Positions 50,318 through 58,998 of a stretch of 64,000 nt of DNA are shown here, piece by piece. Source of the DNA: Tepidimonas alkaliphilus. Lineage in GTDB: Bacteria; Pseudomonadota; Gammaproteobacteria; Burkholderiales; Burkholderiaceae_C. Location: assembly GCF_007556595.1 (NCBI RefSeq), contig NZ_VJNB01000002.1, forward strand, positions 124,001 to 188,000, read 5' to 3'. Each line of letters opens with the position of its first letter. Position 1 is the stretch's first letter. Position numbers and translations under genes: made by a program. The notes under the pieces are model-generated. The model had not been told where the DNA came from, did no database searches, and worked only from the letters and a program-made list of their open reading frames with translations.

Positions 50318-51283
50318 TCACTGGCCGCGGATGGCCTGCACCATCGCGCGGGTGTTGTGGCGCATCAGGCTGAGGTAGTCGGGCGCCGGGCCGTCGGCCT
50401 TGGACAGCGCATCGGAATACAGCGGCACCGGGGAGGGGCGCACGCCGGCCTCGCGCGCCACGCGCTCCACCAGCCGCGGGTCGGTCAGGCGCTCGACGAA
50501 CACCGCGCGCACGCCCTCGGCCTGGATCTGGCGGATCAGCCGCGCCACGCCGGCGGCGGACGGCTCGCTGGCGGTGCTGACGCCCTGCGCCGCGAGGAAC
50601 GTCACGCCGTAGGCGCGCCCGTAGTAGCGGAACGCCTCGTGCGAGGTGACGACCTTGCGCTGCGCCGGCGCAATCGGCTCCCAGGCGGCGCGGATCTCGG
50701 CATCCAGCGCCTGCAGCTCGCGCACGTAGCGCGCCGCGCGCTCGCGGTAGAGCTCGCAGCCGGCCGGGTCGGCGGCGCACAGCGCCTGCTCGATGCGCCC
50801 GACGTAGTGCACCACGTTGCGCGCGTCCTGCCAGGCGTGCGGGTCGAAAGCGCCATGGTCGTGTCCCCCGTGGCCATGACCGTGGCTGTGGCGGTGATCA
50901 GCCTTGAGCGGCTCGGGCAAGCCGTCGGCCACCCGCACCACCTGGCCTCGATAGGCGGCGTTGCGCAGCAGCCGTTCCATCCAACCCTCATAACCCAGGC
51001 CGTGGGCGAACACCAGCCGAGCGGCGGCGACGCGGCGCGCGTCCGCCGGGCTCGGCTGGAACACGTGCGCGTCGGCCTCCGGGCCGACCAGCGCGTGCAC
51101 CGCGACGCGCTCGCCGCCAACCTGGCGCACCCAGTCGGCCAGCAGGCTGAAACTGGCCACCACCGGCAGCGGCACGGGGTTTTCCGCGCGCGCGGCTGGC
51201 ACGCCCGCCGCCAGCGCGCTGGCGGCCAGCAGAGTCAGCCAGGCCCGGCGTGGGTTCAAACGGATCGTGGTGGATCGTGGCAT
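50318..51283 (-). CDS. znuA: Zinc/manganese ABC transporter substrate-binding protein (ZnuA-like)
   Basis: Cluster 9 periplasmic metal-binding protein of 321 residues with a signal peptide (cleavage near ARA-EN at about 33-34). Metal-ligand histidines appear in DAHVFQPSPAD, FDPHAWQD and VTSHEAFRYYG, with a closing acidic site near LYSDALSK. A His-rich loop (HRHSHGHGHGGHDHG, about 131-145) before the second ligand is typical of zinc-specific ZnuA. GAGGAGGG precedes the ATG at 51283. The partner znuB, znuC and zur genes are not adjacent, so the permease must be encoded elsewhere. Convergent with selD, 27 bases away. Confidence 0.87.
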   Translation of the reverse strand: MPRSTTIRLNPRRAWLTLLAASALAAGVPAARAENPVPLPVVASFSLLADWVRQVGGERVAVHALVGPEADAHVFQPSPADARRVAAARLVFAHGLGYEGWMERLLRNAAYRGQVVRVADGLPEPLKADHRHSHGHGHGGHDHGAFDPHAWQDARNVVHYVGRIEQALCAADPAGCELYRERAARYVRELQALDAEIRAAWEPIAPAQRKVVTSHEAFRYYGRAYGVTFLAAQGVSTASEPSAAGVARLIRQIQAEGVRAVFVERLTDPRLVERVAREAGVRPSPVPLYSDALSKADGPAPDYLSLMRHNTRAMVQAIRGQ

Positions 51284-51482
51284 CGCAGGAACCCTCCTCT
51301 GGTGTGACGGTTCGGGGCTGGCCAGCCGACGTCAGACGCAGCGGCGGCAGCCCCTTTTTCAGCATAGCCAAGCCGTCAAGCCCCCTGCCGCGGCCCAAGC
51401 CACGGCGCGCTTTCCGCGGCTTGCCCCGCACGCGCAGGGCCGCCGCCTGCCCTGCTGGCGTTGCGGTAGAACAGGCGCTGCG

Positions 51483-53399
51483 TTACTCCACGGTGACGCT
51501 TTTGGCCAGGTTGCGCGGCTTGTCCACGTCGGTGCCGCGCAGGCAGGCGGTGTGGTAGGCCAGCAGTTGCAGCGGCGCCACGTGCAGGATCGGGCTCAAG
51601 TCGCCGTAGTGCTCCGGCATGCGGATGACGTGCAGGCCCTCGCCGCTGACGATGCGCGTGTCGGCATCGGCCAACACGTAGAGCACGCCGCCGCGCGCGC
51701 GCACCTCCTGCATGTTGCTCTTGAGCTTTTCCAGCAGCGCATCGTTGGGCGCCACCGTGACCACCGGCATCGCGCCGGTCACCAGCGCCAGCGGCCCGTG
51801 CTTGAGCTCGCCGGCCGGGTAGCCCTCGGCGTGGATGTAGCTGATTTCCTTGAGCTTGAGCGCCCCCTCCAGCGCGATCGGGTAGTGCGGCCCGCGGCCG
51901 AGGAACAGCGCGTGCTCCTTGGCGGCGAAGTCCTCGGCCCAGCGGATGACCTGCGGCTCCAGCGCCAGCACCGCCTGCAGCGCCGCCGGCAGGTGGCGCA
52001 GCGCGCGCAGGTGGCGCGCCTCGTCCTCGGGGCTCAGGCGCCCCTTGGCCTGCGCCAGCACGAGCGTCAGCAGGAACAGCGCCGCCAGCTGCGTCGTGAA
52101 CGCCTTGGTGCTGGCCACGCCGATCTCCACGCCCGCGCGCGTGACGTAAGCCAGCTCGCACTCGCGCACCATGGCACTGGTGGCGACGTTGCAGATCGCC
52201 AGCGTCTGGCGCATGCCCAGCGCCTGCGCGTGCCGCAGGGCGGCCAGCGTGTCGGCGGTCTCGCCGCTCTGGCTGACCCCCACCACCAGCGTGCGCGGGT
52301 CGGCCACGCTCGTGCGGTAACGGTATTCGCTGGCGATCTCCACCACGGTGGGCACGCCGGCGATCGCCTCCAGCCAGTAGCGCGCCACGCAACCGGCGTA
52401 GTGGCTGGTGCCGCAGGCCACGATCAGCACGCGGTCGATGTCGGCGAACACGCGCCAGGCCGCGCGCGAGCGGATGCCGTGGTCGTCGAACAGCTCCGGC
52501 ACGATGCCCTCCACGCCCTCCAGCGTGTCGGCCAGCGCGCGCGGCTGCTCAAAGATTTCCTTCTGCATGTAGTGGCGGTAGGGGCCGAGCGTCACGTCCT
52601 GGCTGCCGAGCTCCAGCGTGCGCACCGGGCGCGCGTCCTCCGGCAGCGGCCGGCCGCCGGCGTCGAGGATGCGCCAGCGCCCCAGCTGCACGTCGATCAC
52701 GTCGCCCTCGGCGAGGAAGACGAAGCGCTCGGCCACGCCGGTCAGCGCCAGCGCATCGCTGGCCAGAAACAGCGGCGTCGGCGCGCCGTCCGCCGCCGCC
52801 CCGACGCCCAGCACCAGCGGGGAGCCGGCGCGCGCACCGACCAGCCGCTGCGGCTCGTCGTGATGCAGCACCGCGATCGCGTAGGCGCCCTGCAGCCGCT
52901 GCGCAGCGCGCCGCACGGCTTCGGCCAGGTCGCCGTCGTAGAGGCTGTCGATCAGGTGCGCGATGACCTCGGTGTCGGTCTGACTCTCGAACGCGTAGCC
53001 GCGCGCCTGCAGCTCGGCGCGCAGCTCGTCGTGGTTCTCGATGATGCCGTTGTGCACCAGCGCCACGCGCGGCGGCCGCCCGGCGCCCGGCGCGCCGGGC
53101 CCGTGGCTGACGTGCGGGTGGGCGTTGGCGGGGGTCGGCGCGCCGTGCGTGGCCCAGCGCGTGTGCGCGATGCCGGTGGCGCCGCGCTTGCCCTGCACCT
53201 GGGTGGCCAGTTCGGCCACGCGCGCGGTGCTGCGCGCGCGCCACAGGCCGCCGCCGGGCGGCAGCGCGCCGTCCACCGGCGCGCCCAGGTGCAGCGCCAG
53301 GCCGCACGAGTCGTAGCCACGGTATTCCAGCCGCTGCAGCCCCTGCAGCAGCACGCTGACGATGTCGGTGGAGGCCACCGCGCCGACGATGCCGCACAT
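51483..53399 (-). CDS. glmS: Glutamine-fructose-6-phosphate aminotransferase (isomerizing)
   Basis: Makes glucosamine 6-phosphate, the entry to UDP-GlcNAc for peptidoglycan and LPS. 638 residues. Cys2 is the Ntn nucleophile (MCGIVGAV); glutaminase blocks HTRWATHG and [12 protein letters not shown]; two SIS domains ([40 protein letters not shown]) and the C-terminal [11 protein letters not shown]. The ATG at 53399 must be the start because Cys2 becomes N-terminal. 131 bases from the divergent Lrp-type regulator. Confidence 0.97.
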   Translation of the reverse strand: MCGIVGAVASTDIVSVLLQGLQRLEYRGYDSCGLALHLGAPVDGALPPGGGLWRARSTARVAELATQVQGKRGATGIAHTRWATHGAPTPANAHPHVSHGPGAPGAGRPPRVALVHNGIIENHDELRAELQARGYAFESQTDTEVIAHLIDSLYDGDLAEAVRRAAQRLQGAYAIAVLHHDEPQRLVGARAGSPLVLGVGAAADGAPTPLFLASDALALTGVAERFVFLAEGDVIDVQLGRWRILDAGGRPLPEDARPVRTLELGSQDVTLGPYRHYMQKEIFEQPRALADTLEGVEGIVPELFDDHGIRSRAAWRVFADIDRVLIVACGTSHYAGCVARYWLEAIAGVPTVVEIASEYRYRTSVADPRTLVVGVSQSGETADTLAALRHAQALGMRQTLAICNVATSAMVRECELAYVTRAGVEIGVASTKAFTTQLAALFLLTLVLAQAKGRLSPEDEARHLRALRHLPAALQAVLALEPQVIRWAEDFAAKEHALFLGRGPHYPIALEGALKLKEISYIHAEGYPAGELKHGPLALVTGAMPVVTVAPNDALLEKLKSNMQEVRARGGVLYVLADADTRIVSGEGLHVIRMPEHYGDLSPILHVAPLQLLAYHTACLRGTDVDKPRNLAKSVTVE

Positions 53400-53403
53400 G
53401 ATC

Positions 53404-53533
53404 GCAAACCCTTTCGCTTTGGATGACGAGGCAGCCATCAGCCTAGCGTGGCGTGCATGCAAACGGATTTCGTTTCGTTGACTTTAATGAACATCTTGTG
53501 CAAACTGGACCTTGTTTGCCCTTTCTTTGCATG
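53404..53533. promoter_or_regulatory. Nested inverted repeats between glmS and the Lrp-type gene
   Basis: The intergenic region has GCAAAC at 53404-53409, 53459-53464 and 53500-53505, and its complement GTTTGC at 53514-53519 (a dyad with 8-base spacer). A larger 8-bp dyad, CATGCAAA (53456-53463) and TTTGCATG (53526-53533), encloses it and includes the ATG of the regulator. Multiple spaced dyads suit an Lrp/AsnC octamer wrapping DNA and autoregulating; this is inference. Confidence 0.45.
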
Positions 53534-54067
53534 ACATCGAGCTCGACGAACGATTCTTCCATCGACGCCGTGGACTTGGCGCTGCTGGCCGCGCTGCAGG
53601 ACGACGCCAGCCTGTCCTGGGCGGCGCTCGGGCGGCGCGCGGGCGTCTCCGCGCCGACCGCGCTGCGGCGCGTGCGCCGGCTCGAGAACGCCGGGCTGAT
53701 CGAGCGGCGCGTGGCGATCCTGCGGCCCGAGGCGCTGGCCGCCGCGCTCGGCCACGGCCTGACGGCGATCGTCGAGGTGGCGCTGGAGCGCCAGGACGCC
53801 GCCGCGCTGCAGGCGTTCGAGCGCCACGCCTGCGCCGAGGACGCGGTACAGCAGTGCTACCGCACCAGCGCCGGGCCGGACTTCGTGCTCGTCGTCACGG
53901 TGGCCGACATGCCGGCCTACCACGCACTCGCCCAGCGGCTGTTCACCGCGGCGCTGCAGGTGCGCGCCGTCAAGGCCTACTTCAGCGTGCGGCGCGCCAA
54001 ATTCCATCCTCGCCTGCCGCTGCCAACCGCGCAGCAGGCCGCGCTCCCCGTCCCAACGCGCTTCTAA
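53531..54067 (+). CDS. Lrp/AsnC family transcriptional regulator
   Basis: 178-residue regulator with an N-terminal HTH (VDLALLAALQDDASLSWAAL then RRAGVSAPTALRRVRRLENAGLI) and a C-terminal RAM domain (about 75-155, GPDFVLVVTVADMPAYHAL). Members sense amino acids and often control their neighbour. Start ATG at 53531 lacks a Shine-Dalgarno site. It is divergent from glmS and convergent with glmU, which together make UDP-GlcNAc, so a link to amino-sugar supply is possible; the effector is not predictable. Confidence 0.9.
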   Translation: MTSSSTNDSSIDAVDLALLAALQDDASLSWAALGRRAGVSAPTALRRVRRLENAGLIERRVAILRPEALAAALGHGLTAIVEVALERQDAAALQAFERHACAEDAVQQCYRTSAGPDFVLVVTVADMPAYHALAQRLFTAALQVRAVKAYFSVRRAKFHPRLPLPTAQQAALPVPTRF

Positions 54068-54075
54068 AAACCAGC

Positions 54076-55578
54076 TTACCCCGCGCTGCGCGGGTCGGCA
54101 GGCTCAGGGTGGGCTTGCGGATTCGGGGCCAGGGCGGACGCCTTGGATGATGCCGTCGCTTGGGTCGGGCGCGTCCAGCCCGTCACGCTCATCTGCCGGG
54201 CACGCGCCACCGTCAGCGCCCCGGGCGGCGTGTCCTTGGTGACGACGCTGCCGGCGCCGATGGTGCCGCCCGCCCCCAGCGTCACCGGCGCCACCAGCAC
54301 GCAGTTGCTGCCCACGTGCACGTCGTCGCCGATCACGGTGCGGTGCTTGCGTGCCCCATCGTAGTTGGCGGTGATGCTGCCCGCGCCGTAGTTGACGCGC
54401 GCGCCCACCGTGGCATCGCCGAGGTAGGCCAGGTGGTTGGCCTTGGCGCCGGCGCCCAGCGTGCTGTTCTTGACCTCGACGAAGTTGCCGACGTGCACCT
54501 CGGGCCCGAGCACCGCGCCCGGGCGCAGGCGCGCGAACGGCCCAACGCGCGCCTGCGCGCCGACGACCACCGCGCCGCCGGCCCCGTCGATGTGCGTGAA
54601 CGGGTGGATCTGCGCCCCGGCCTCGATGCGGGCCTCGCCGATGACGCAGTAGGCGCCGATGCGCACCCCGTCGCCAAGCTCGACGCGGCCCTCGAACACG
54701 CAGCCGACGTCGATCTCGACGTCCTGCCCGCAGACCAGCTCGCCGCGCACGTCGAGCCGGTCGGGGTCCGCCAGCCGCACGCCCTGCGCCAGCAGCGCCT
54801 CGGCCAGCCGGCGTTGGTGCGCGCGCTCCAGCGCCGCCAGCTGCGCCGGGCTGTTGACGCCGGCCACCTGCAGCGCGTCGTCGATGCAGTGCGCCATCAC
54901 CGGCACGCCGTCAGCCACCGCGTGCGCCACCACGTCGGTCAGGTAGTACTCGCCCTGCGCGTTGGCGTTGGACAGGCGCGCCAGCCACCCCCGCAGCCGG
55001 CGCGCCGGCGCCGCCAGGATGCCGCTGTAAACCTCCTTCAGCGCGCGCTGCGCGTCGGTGGCGTCCTTCTCCTCGACGATGGCGCGGATGGCGCCGTCGT
55101 CTGCGCGCAGCACGCGGCCGTAGCCGGTGGGATCGGCCAGCGTGACGGTCAGCAGCGCCAGCGCGTCTGGCCCGGCGGCGGCGCGCGCCGCCAAGAGCGC
55201 GCGCAGCGTCGCGTCCTCGGTCAGCGGCACGTCGCCGCTGAGCACCAGCACCACCGCGTCGTCGCCGACGTGCGGCAGGGCCTGCTGCACCGCGTGCCCG
55301 GTGCCGAGCTGCGGCTGCTGGCGCACCGGCCGCACCGCCAGGCCAGGCGCCAGCGCCGGCAGCGCAGCCTCCACCGCCTCGGCCTCGTGGCCGGTCACCA
55401 CCCACACGGCCCGCGCCCCCAGCCGGGCGGCGCGCGCCAGCACGTGCTCGAGCAGCGGCCGCCCCGCCAGCCGGTGCAGCACCTTCGGCGTGCGGCTCTT
55501 CATCCGCGTGCCCTTGCCGGCGGCCAGCACCACCACCTCCAGCGGCGTGGCGGGGTTTGCGGTTGCGGTCGCGTCCAA
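54076..55578 (-). CDS. glmU: Bifunctional N-acetylglucosamine-1-phosphate uridyltransferase/acetyltransferase
   Basis: Makes UDP-GlcNAc from GlcN-1-P, acetyl-CoA and UTP. N-terminal uridyltransferase (VVVLAAGKGTRMKSRTPKVLH, QPQLGTGHAVQQAL) and C-terminal left-handed beta-helix acetyltransferase (from about 260; NFVEVKNSTLGAGAKANHLAYLG spans the active region, VNYGAGSITANYDG). The start is read as TTG at 55578: GGAGGA lies eight bases upstream and there is no ATG or GTG before homology begins. That gives 500 residues against about 456 usual, with about 35 extra C-terminal residues. Much of the longer frame to 56535 is antisense to purU. Confidence 0.94.
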   Translation of the reverse strand: MDATATANPATPLEVVVLAAGKGTRMKSRTPKVLHRLAGRPLLEHVLARAARLGARAVWVVTGHEAEAVEAALPALAPGLAVRPVRQQPQLGTGHAVQQALPHVGDDAVVLVLSGDVPLTEDATLRALLAARAAAGPDALALLTVTLADPTGYGRVLRADDGAIRAIVEEKDATDAQRALKEVYSGILAAPARRLRGWLARLSNANAQGEYYLTDVVAHAVADGVPVMAHCIDDALQVAGVNSPAQLAALERAHQRRLAEALLAQGVRLADPDRLDVRGELVCGQDVEIDVGCVFEGRVELGDGVRIGAYCVIGEARIEAGAQIHPFTHIDGAGGAVVVGAQARVGPFARLRPGAVLGPEVHVGNFVEVKNSTLGAGAKANHLAYLGDATVGARVNYGAGSITANYDGARKHRTVIGDDVHVGSNCVLVAPVTLGAGGTIGAGSVVTKDTPPGALTVARARQMSVTGWTRPTQATASSKASALAPNPQAHPEPADPRSAG

Positions 55579-55647
55579 CGTCGTTTCCTCCAACACTGGG
55601 CTTGGTCGCGTGGTCGCCCAGCCACGCCACCTCGAGGTCTGGGCGCA

Positions 55648-55653
55648 ATTATC
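55648..55653 (-). promoter_or_regulatory. Candidate -10 box of glmU
   Basis: GATAAT on the minus strand, about 70 bases before the glmU TTG, in the 105-base divergent gap with purU. Five of six matches to consensus; -35 unclear. Confidence 0.4.
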
Positions 55654-55683
55654 AGGCCGGCACGCCTGCGACAATCGCGTCCC

Positions 55684-56532
55684 ATGCAAGACACCTACGT
55701 GCTCACCCTGTCGTGCCGGGACCGCCCGGGCATCGTGCACGCCGTCTCCGGGTTCCTGCTGGAGCTGGGCGGCAACATCGAGGAGGCCGCCCAGTTCAAC
55801 GACCGCGACAGCGGCCGCTTCTTCATGCGCGTGCAGTTCACCTGCCCGGGGCGCGACACCGCGGGCCTGCGCGCGCGCACCGGCGAGTTCGCGCAGGCGC
55901 ACGGCATGGCGTGCAGCCTGCACCCGTGGCACGAGCCGATGCGCACCGTCATCTTCGTCAGCCAGCAGGGCCACTGCCTGAACGACCTGCTGTTTCGCTG
56001 GAAGAGCGGCCTGCTGCGGCTGGACATCTGCGCCATCATCAGCAACCACCGCGACTTCTACCAGCTCGCCGCCAGCTACGACATCCCGTTCCACCACATT
56101 CCGGTGACGGCCGCCACCAAGCCGCAGGCCGAGGCGCGCCAGCTCGAGATCATCGAGCAGGAAGGCGCCGAGCTGGTGGTGCTGGCGCGCTACATGCAGA
56201 TCCTGTCGGACGGCATGTGCGAGCGGCTGGCCGGGCGCGCCATCAACATCCACCACAGCTTCCTGCCGAGCTTCAAGGGCGCGCGCCCCTACCACCAGGC
56301 GCACGAGCGCGGCGTCAAGCTGATCGGCGCCACCGCGCACTACGTCACCGCCGACCTCGACGAAGGCCCGATCATCGAGCAGGACGTGGCGCGCGTCGAT
56401 CACGCGATGACGGTGGAGGACCTCACCGCCATCGGCCGCGACACCGAAAGCCAGGTGCTGGCGCGCGCCGTCAAGTGGCACAGCGAGCACCGCGTGCTGC
56501 TCAACGGCCAGCGCACGGTGGTGTTCCGCTGA
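55684..56532 (+). CDS. purU: Formyltetrahydrofolate deformylase
   Basis: Hydrolyses 10-formyl-THF to formate and THF, balancing one-carbon pools. 282 residues: N-terminal ACT domain (about 5-80, LSCRDRPGIVHAVSGFLLE) and a formyltransferase-fold catalytic domain with NIHHSFLPSFKGARPYHQA and ADLDEGPIIEQD, which hold the catalytic Asn, His and Asp. No Shine-Dalgarno site; GACAAT at 55670-55675 is eight bases before the ATG, suggesting a leaderless transcript. Confidence 0.96.
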   Translation: MQDTYVLTLSCRDRPGIVHAVSGFLLELGGNIEEAAQFNDRDSGRFFMRVQFTCPGRDTAGLRARTGEFAQAHGMACSLHPWHEPMRTVIFVSQQGHCLNDLLFRWKSGLLRLDICAIISNHRDFYQLAASYDIPFHHIPVTAATKPQAEARQLEIIEQEGAELVVLARYMQILSDGMCERLAGRAINIHHSFLPSFKGARPYHQAHERGVKLIGATAHYVTADLDEGPIIEQDVARVDHAMTVEDLTAIGRDTESQVLARAVKWHSEHRVLLNGQRTVVFR

Positions 56533-56534
56533 CA

Positions 56535-56586
56535 TTTAGTGCAATCACAGTTGCACTAAAAAGCGTCTGCAAGCAAAATTTCGAGC
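56535..56586 (+). promoter_or_regulatory. Palindromic operator overlapping the promoter of the DUF4143 ATPase gene
   Basis: Perfect 10-bp inverted repeat TTTAGTGCAA (56535-56544) and TTGCACTAAA (56551-56560) with a 6-base spacer. Its right arm contains TTGCAC (56551-56556), which with CAAAAT (56574-56579) forms a 17-base-spaced promoter. The -10 ends seven bases before the ATG at 56587, so the mRNA is probably leaderless. A repressor on the palindrome would block the -35. It could also act as a stem-loop behind purU, but no T-tract follows. Confidence 0.65.
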
Positions 56587-58053
56587 ATGAAGGTCACGGA
56601 AGCCGAGATTGGCGCCGTGCTGGCGCAGTTCAACCCGTGGTGGCACGGCGAGCCGCCGGCGGAGCTGCCGGCTTGGCGCCGGGCCGCGTTCGGGGAACTG
56701 CTCGGATGGCTGCGCAGCCCCCCGGCGCCGCGCGCCGTGCTGCTCAGCGGCGCCCGCCAGGTCGGCAAGACGACGCTGCTGCTGCAGGCCGTGCAGGCCC
56801 TGCTGCAGGACGGGGTTCCCGCCGCCAACATCCTGTACGCCACGTTCGATCACCCGATCCTGAAGCTGGCGGGCGTGGAAGCCACCCTGCAGGCGTGGCG
56901 CGAACGCGAGCCGCGGGCCGACGGCCCCGAGATCCTGCTGCTGGACGAGGCCCAGTTCATCCGGGATTGGGGTACATGGATCAAGCATCAGGTGGACTTC
57001 CGCCGCGACCGCCGCATCGCCTTCACCGGCTCGGCCATGCCGCTGCAGGCGGGCGAAGGCGTGGAATCCGGCGTCGGCCGCTGGCACACCATCCGCCTGA
57101 CCACCCTGTCGTTCCATGAGTACCTCCAAATCAAGCGGCTGGCGCTGCCGGAGTTGCCGATGCCGCCGTCGCTGCAAAGCCTGTTCGATTGGGATGCGGC
57201 CGAATTCCGGCGCATCGGCCAGCGCGCCGCGCCTTACGTCGGGCACTTTCACGAGTACCTGGTGCGCGGCGGCTTTCCGCAGACGGCGCTGATCGACAGC
57301 GTCACGCAGGCCCAGCGCCTGCTGCGCGAGGACATCATCGACAAGGTGCTCAAGCGCGACATGACCGCGCTGTTCGGCGTGCGCCGCGTGCTGGATCTGG
57401 AGCACACCTTCCTCTATTTGTGTCTGCACGACGGTGGCCTGCTGGACATGACCGACCTGTGCAACAACCTGCAGGTCAAGCGACCGACGGCGCAGCACTT
57501 CATCGAGCTGCTGCAGGCCACGCACCTGATCCACCGCCTGCCGCCGTTCGGCTACGGCAAGGACGTGCTGCGCGGGCGCTTCAAGGTCTATCTGGCCGAT
57601 CCGGCCATCGCCCCGGCGGTCATGCTGCGCGGCAAGGCGATGCTGGAAGACCCCGCCGCGCTGGGCGTGGCCACCGAGACGGCGGTGCTGAATCACCTGG
57701 TCGGCCGGCAGCACGGACAAGGGATCCGGTTCAGCTACTGGCGCGGCCGGCGCGACCCGGAGGTCGATCTGCTGGCGCAAGCCGGCCACGAGCTGCTGGC
57801 CTTCGAGGTGAAGTACCGCGCCCGGCACACCGGCGCCCGCGAACTGCGCGGCTTGCGGGAGCTGTGCCAGAGCCGTCCGGTGGCGCGCGCCTACGTGGTC
57901 ACCAAGGCGCTGGACGACTTCGGCCCCGCCGAAGGGGTGCCAGCCGCTGGCGCCGACCGCCCCACCCCCGTCATGCGCGTACCGGCGCCCCTGCTGTGCC
58001 TCTGGCTGGGCGCCGCCGAGGCGCTCGCCGGCGACGGCCCCTTGTTCGCCTGA
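56587..58053 (+). CDS. AAA ATPase with DUF4143 C-terminal domain
   Basis: 488-residue protein: P-loop ATPase N-terminal half (Walker A LLSGARQVGKTTLL, Walker B EILLLDEAQFI, sensor AFTGSAMPLQ) and a DUF4143 C-terminal half with a winged-helix-like middle (VKRPTAQHFIELLQATHLIHRL around 297-318) and a nuclease-fold-like DPEVDLLAQ...LAFEVKYRA. The family is abundant in bacteria and archaea, often scattered and multi-copy, with no settled function. A perfect palindrome overlaps its promoter. It lies between purU and a LysR gene, 16 bases before the latter. Autoregulation through its own wHTH is a speculation. Confidence 0.87.
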   Translation: MKVTEAEIGAVLAQFNPWWHGEPPAELPAWRRAAFGELLGWLRSPPAPRAVLLSGARQVGKTTLLLQAVQALLQDGVPAANILYATFDHPILKLAGVEATLQAWREREPRADGPEILLLDEAQFIRDWGTWIKHQVDFRRDRRIAFTGSAMPLQAGEGVESGVGRWHTIRLTTLSFHEYLQIKRLALPELPMPPSLQSLFDWDAAEFRRIGQRAAPYVGHFHEYLVRGGFPQTALIDSVTQAQRLLREDIIDKVLKRDMTALFGVRRVLDLEHTFLYLCLHDGGLLDMTDLCNNLQVKRPTAQHFIELLQATHLIHRLPPFGYGKDVLRGRFKVYLADPAIAPAVMLRGKAMLEDPAALGVATETAVLNHLVGRQHGQGIRFSYWRGRRDPEVDLLAQAGHELLAFEVKYRARHTGARELRGLRELCQSRPVARAYVVTKALDDFGPAEGVPAAGADRPTPVMRVPAPLLCLWLGAAEALAGDGPLFA

Positions 58054-58069
58054 TTTCGGTTCCCCTGCC

Positions 58070-58942
58070 ATGCCCGCGCCGCGCATCCCCCCGATCCAGT
58101 GCCTGCTGACGTTCGAGGCGCTGGCGCGCCTGCGCAGCGTCACGCAGGCCGCCGACGAGCTGTGTGTCACCCCCAGCGCCGTCAGCCACCGCATCCGCCA
58201 GCTGGAGCAGCAGCTCGGCGTCAAGCTGTTCGGGCGCGCGGACTTTTCGCTCACCACCGAGGGCAGCGAATACCTGGCGCAGGTGCGCGAGGCGCTGGCC
58301 TGCCTGCAGCGCTTTCCGAGCCGCGGCGCCACGCCCGGGCGGCGCAAGCTGCGGCTGGCGGTCACGCCGACCTTTGCGCGCTCGATCCTGATGCCGCGGC
58401 TGCGCCAGTTCGCCGAGGCCTATCCGGAGATCGACCTGACGCTGCAGGTCAGCATCCCGCTGCTGGACGTGGTGGCCGAGGATGCCGACCTCACGATCCG
58501 CTTCGGCACCGGGCGCTACCAGGACGTCGAGTTCATGTGCATCCTGAAGGACGAGGTCACGCCGCTGGCCTCGCCCGCGTTCGCCCGCGAGCACGGGCCG
58601 TTCGACAAGCCCGAGGACCTGCAGGGCGTGCCGCTGCTGCGCAGCCCGCTGGAGCCGTGGCGCACCTGGTTCGCCGCGCACCACCTGGACTGGCCGGAGC
58701 CGGCCGACGGCTCGCAATTCAACGACATCGGGCTGATGTGCGACGGCGCCGCCGCCGGCATGGGCGTGGCGCTGGTGCGCTTGAAGCTCGGCGCGCCGTG
58801 GCTGGACAACGGCACGCTGGTGCGGCTGTACCCGCACAACGTGCCCAGCCCCCACGCGCACTACCTGTGCTGGCGCGCGGGGGCGATGGAGCGCTGGGAG
58901 TGCGCGACGTTTGCCGCCTGGCTGCGCCAGGCGATGCCCTGA
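58070..58942 (+). CDS. LysR family transcriptional regulator (GcvA-like)
   Basis: 290-residue LTTR. HTH at about 8-66 (LTFEALARLRSVTQAADELC, then VTPSAVSHRIRQLEQQLGVK), followed by a substrate-binding domain of the GcvA subgroup (LRLAVTPTFARSILMPRL, DLTIRFGTGRYQ, FNDIGLMCDGAAAGMGVAL). The effector is unknown. It starts 16 bases after the ATPase stop and may be co-transcribed with it; downstream the convergent hsp20 gene ends 56 bases away. Confidence 0.9.
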   Translation: MPAPRIPPIQCLLTFEALARLRSVTQAADELCVTPSAVSHRIRQLEQQLGVKLFGRADFSLTTEGSEYLAQVREALACLQRFPSRGATPGRRKLRLAVTPTFARSILMPRLRQFAEAYPEIDLTLQVSIPLLDVVAEDADLTIRFGTGRYQDVEFMCILKDEVTPLASPAFAREHGPFDKPEDLQGVPLLRSPLEPWRTWFAAHHLDWPEPADGSQFNDIGLMCDGAAAGMGVALVRLKLGAPWLDNGTLVRLYPHNVPSPHAHYLCWRAGAMERWECATFAAWLRQAMP

Positions 58943-58998
58943 ATCCGCGGGTGTGCGGGCATCGGCCCGCGCCCGCAGGGCCGTCACGCCACCGCCTT

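Noticed and set aside
50291-50319. GC-rich inverted repeat between selD and znuA as a rho-independent terminator
   Set aside because: The GAGGCG/CGCCTC arms can pair, but the stem is interrupted, overlaps the znuA stop and has no T-tract on either strand.
54079-54100. CCCGCG-CTG-CGCGGG hairpin at the Lrp/glmU junction as a terminator
   Set aside because: It lies in the glmU coding region and has no adjacent T-run for the Lrp gene; for glmU it precedes the stop codon.
54076-56535. An 819-codon open frame on the minus strand as one fusion protein
   Set aside because: Only the C-terminal 500 codons are GlmU; the rest is antisense to purU and has the low-complexity look of a GC-rich shadow frame.
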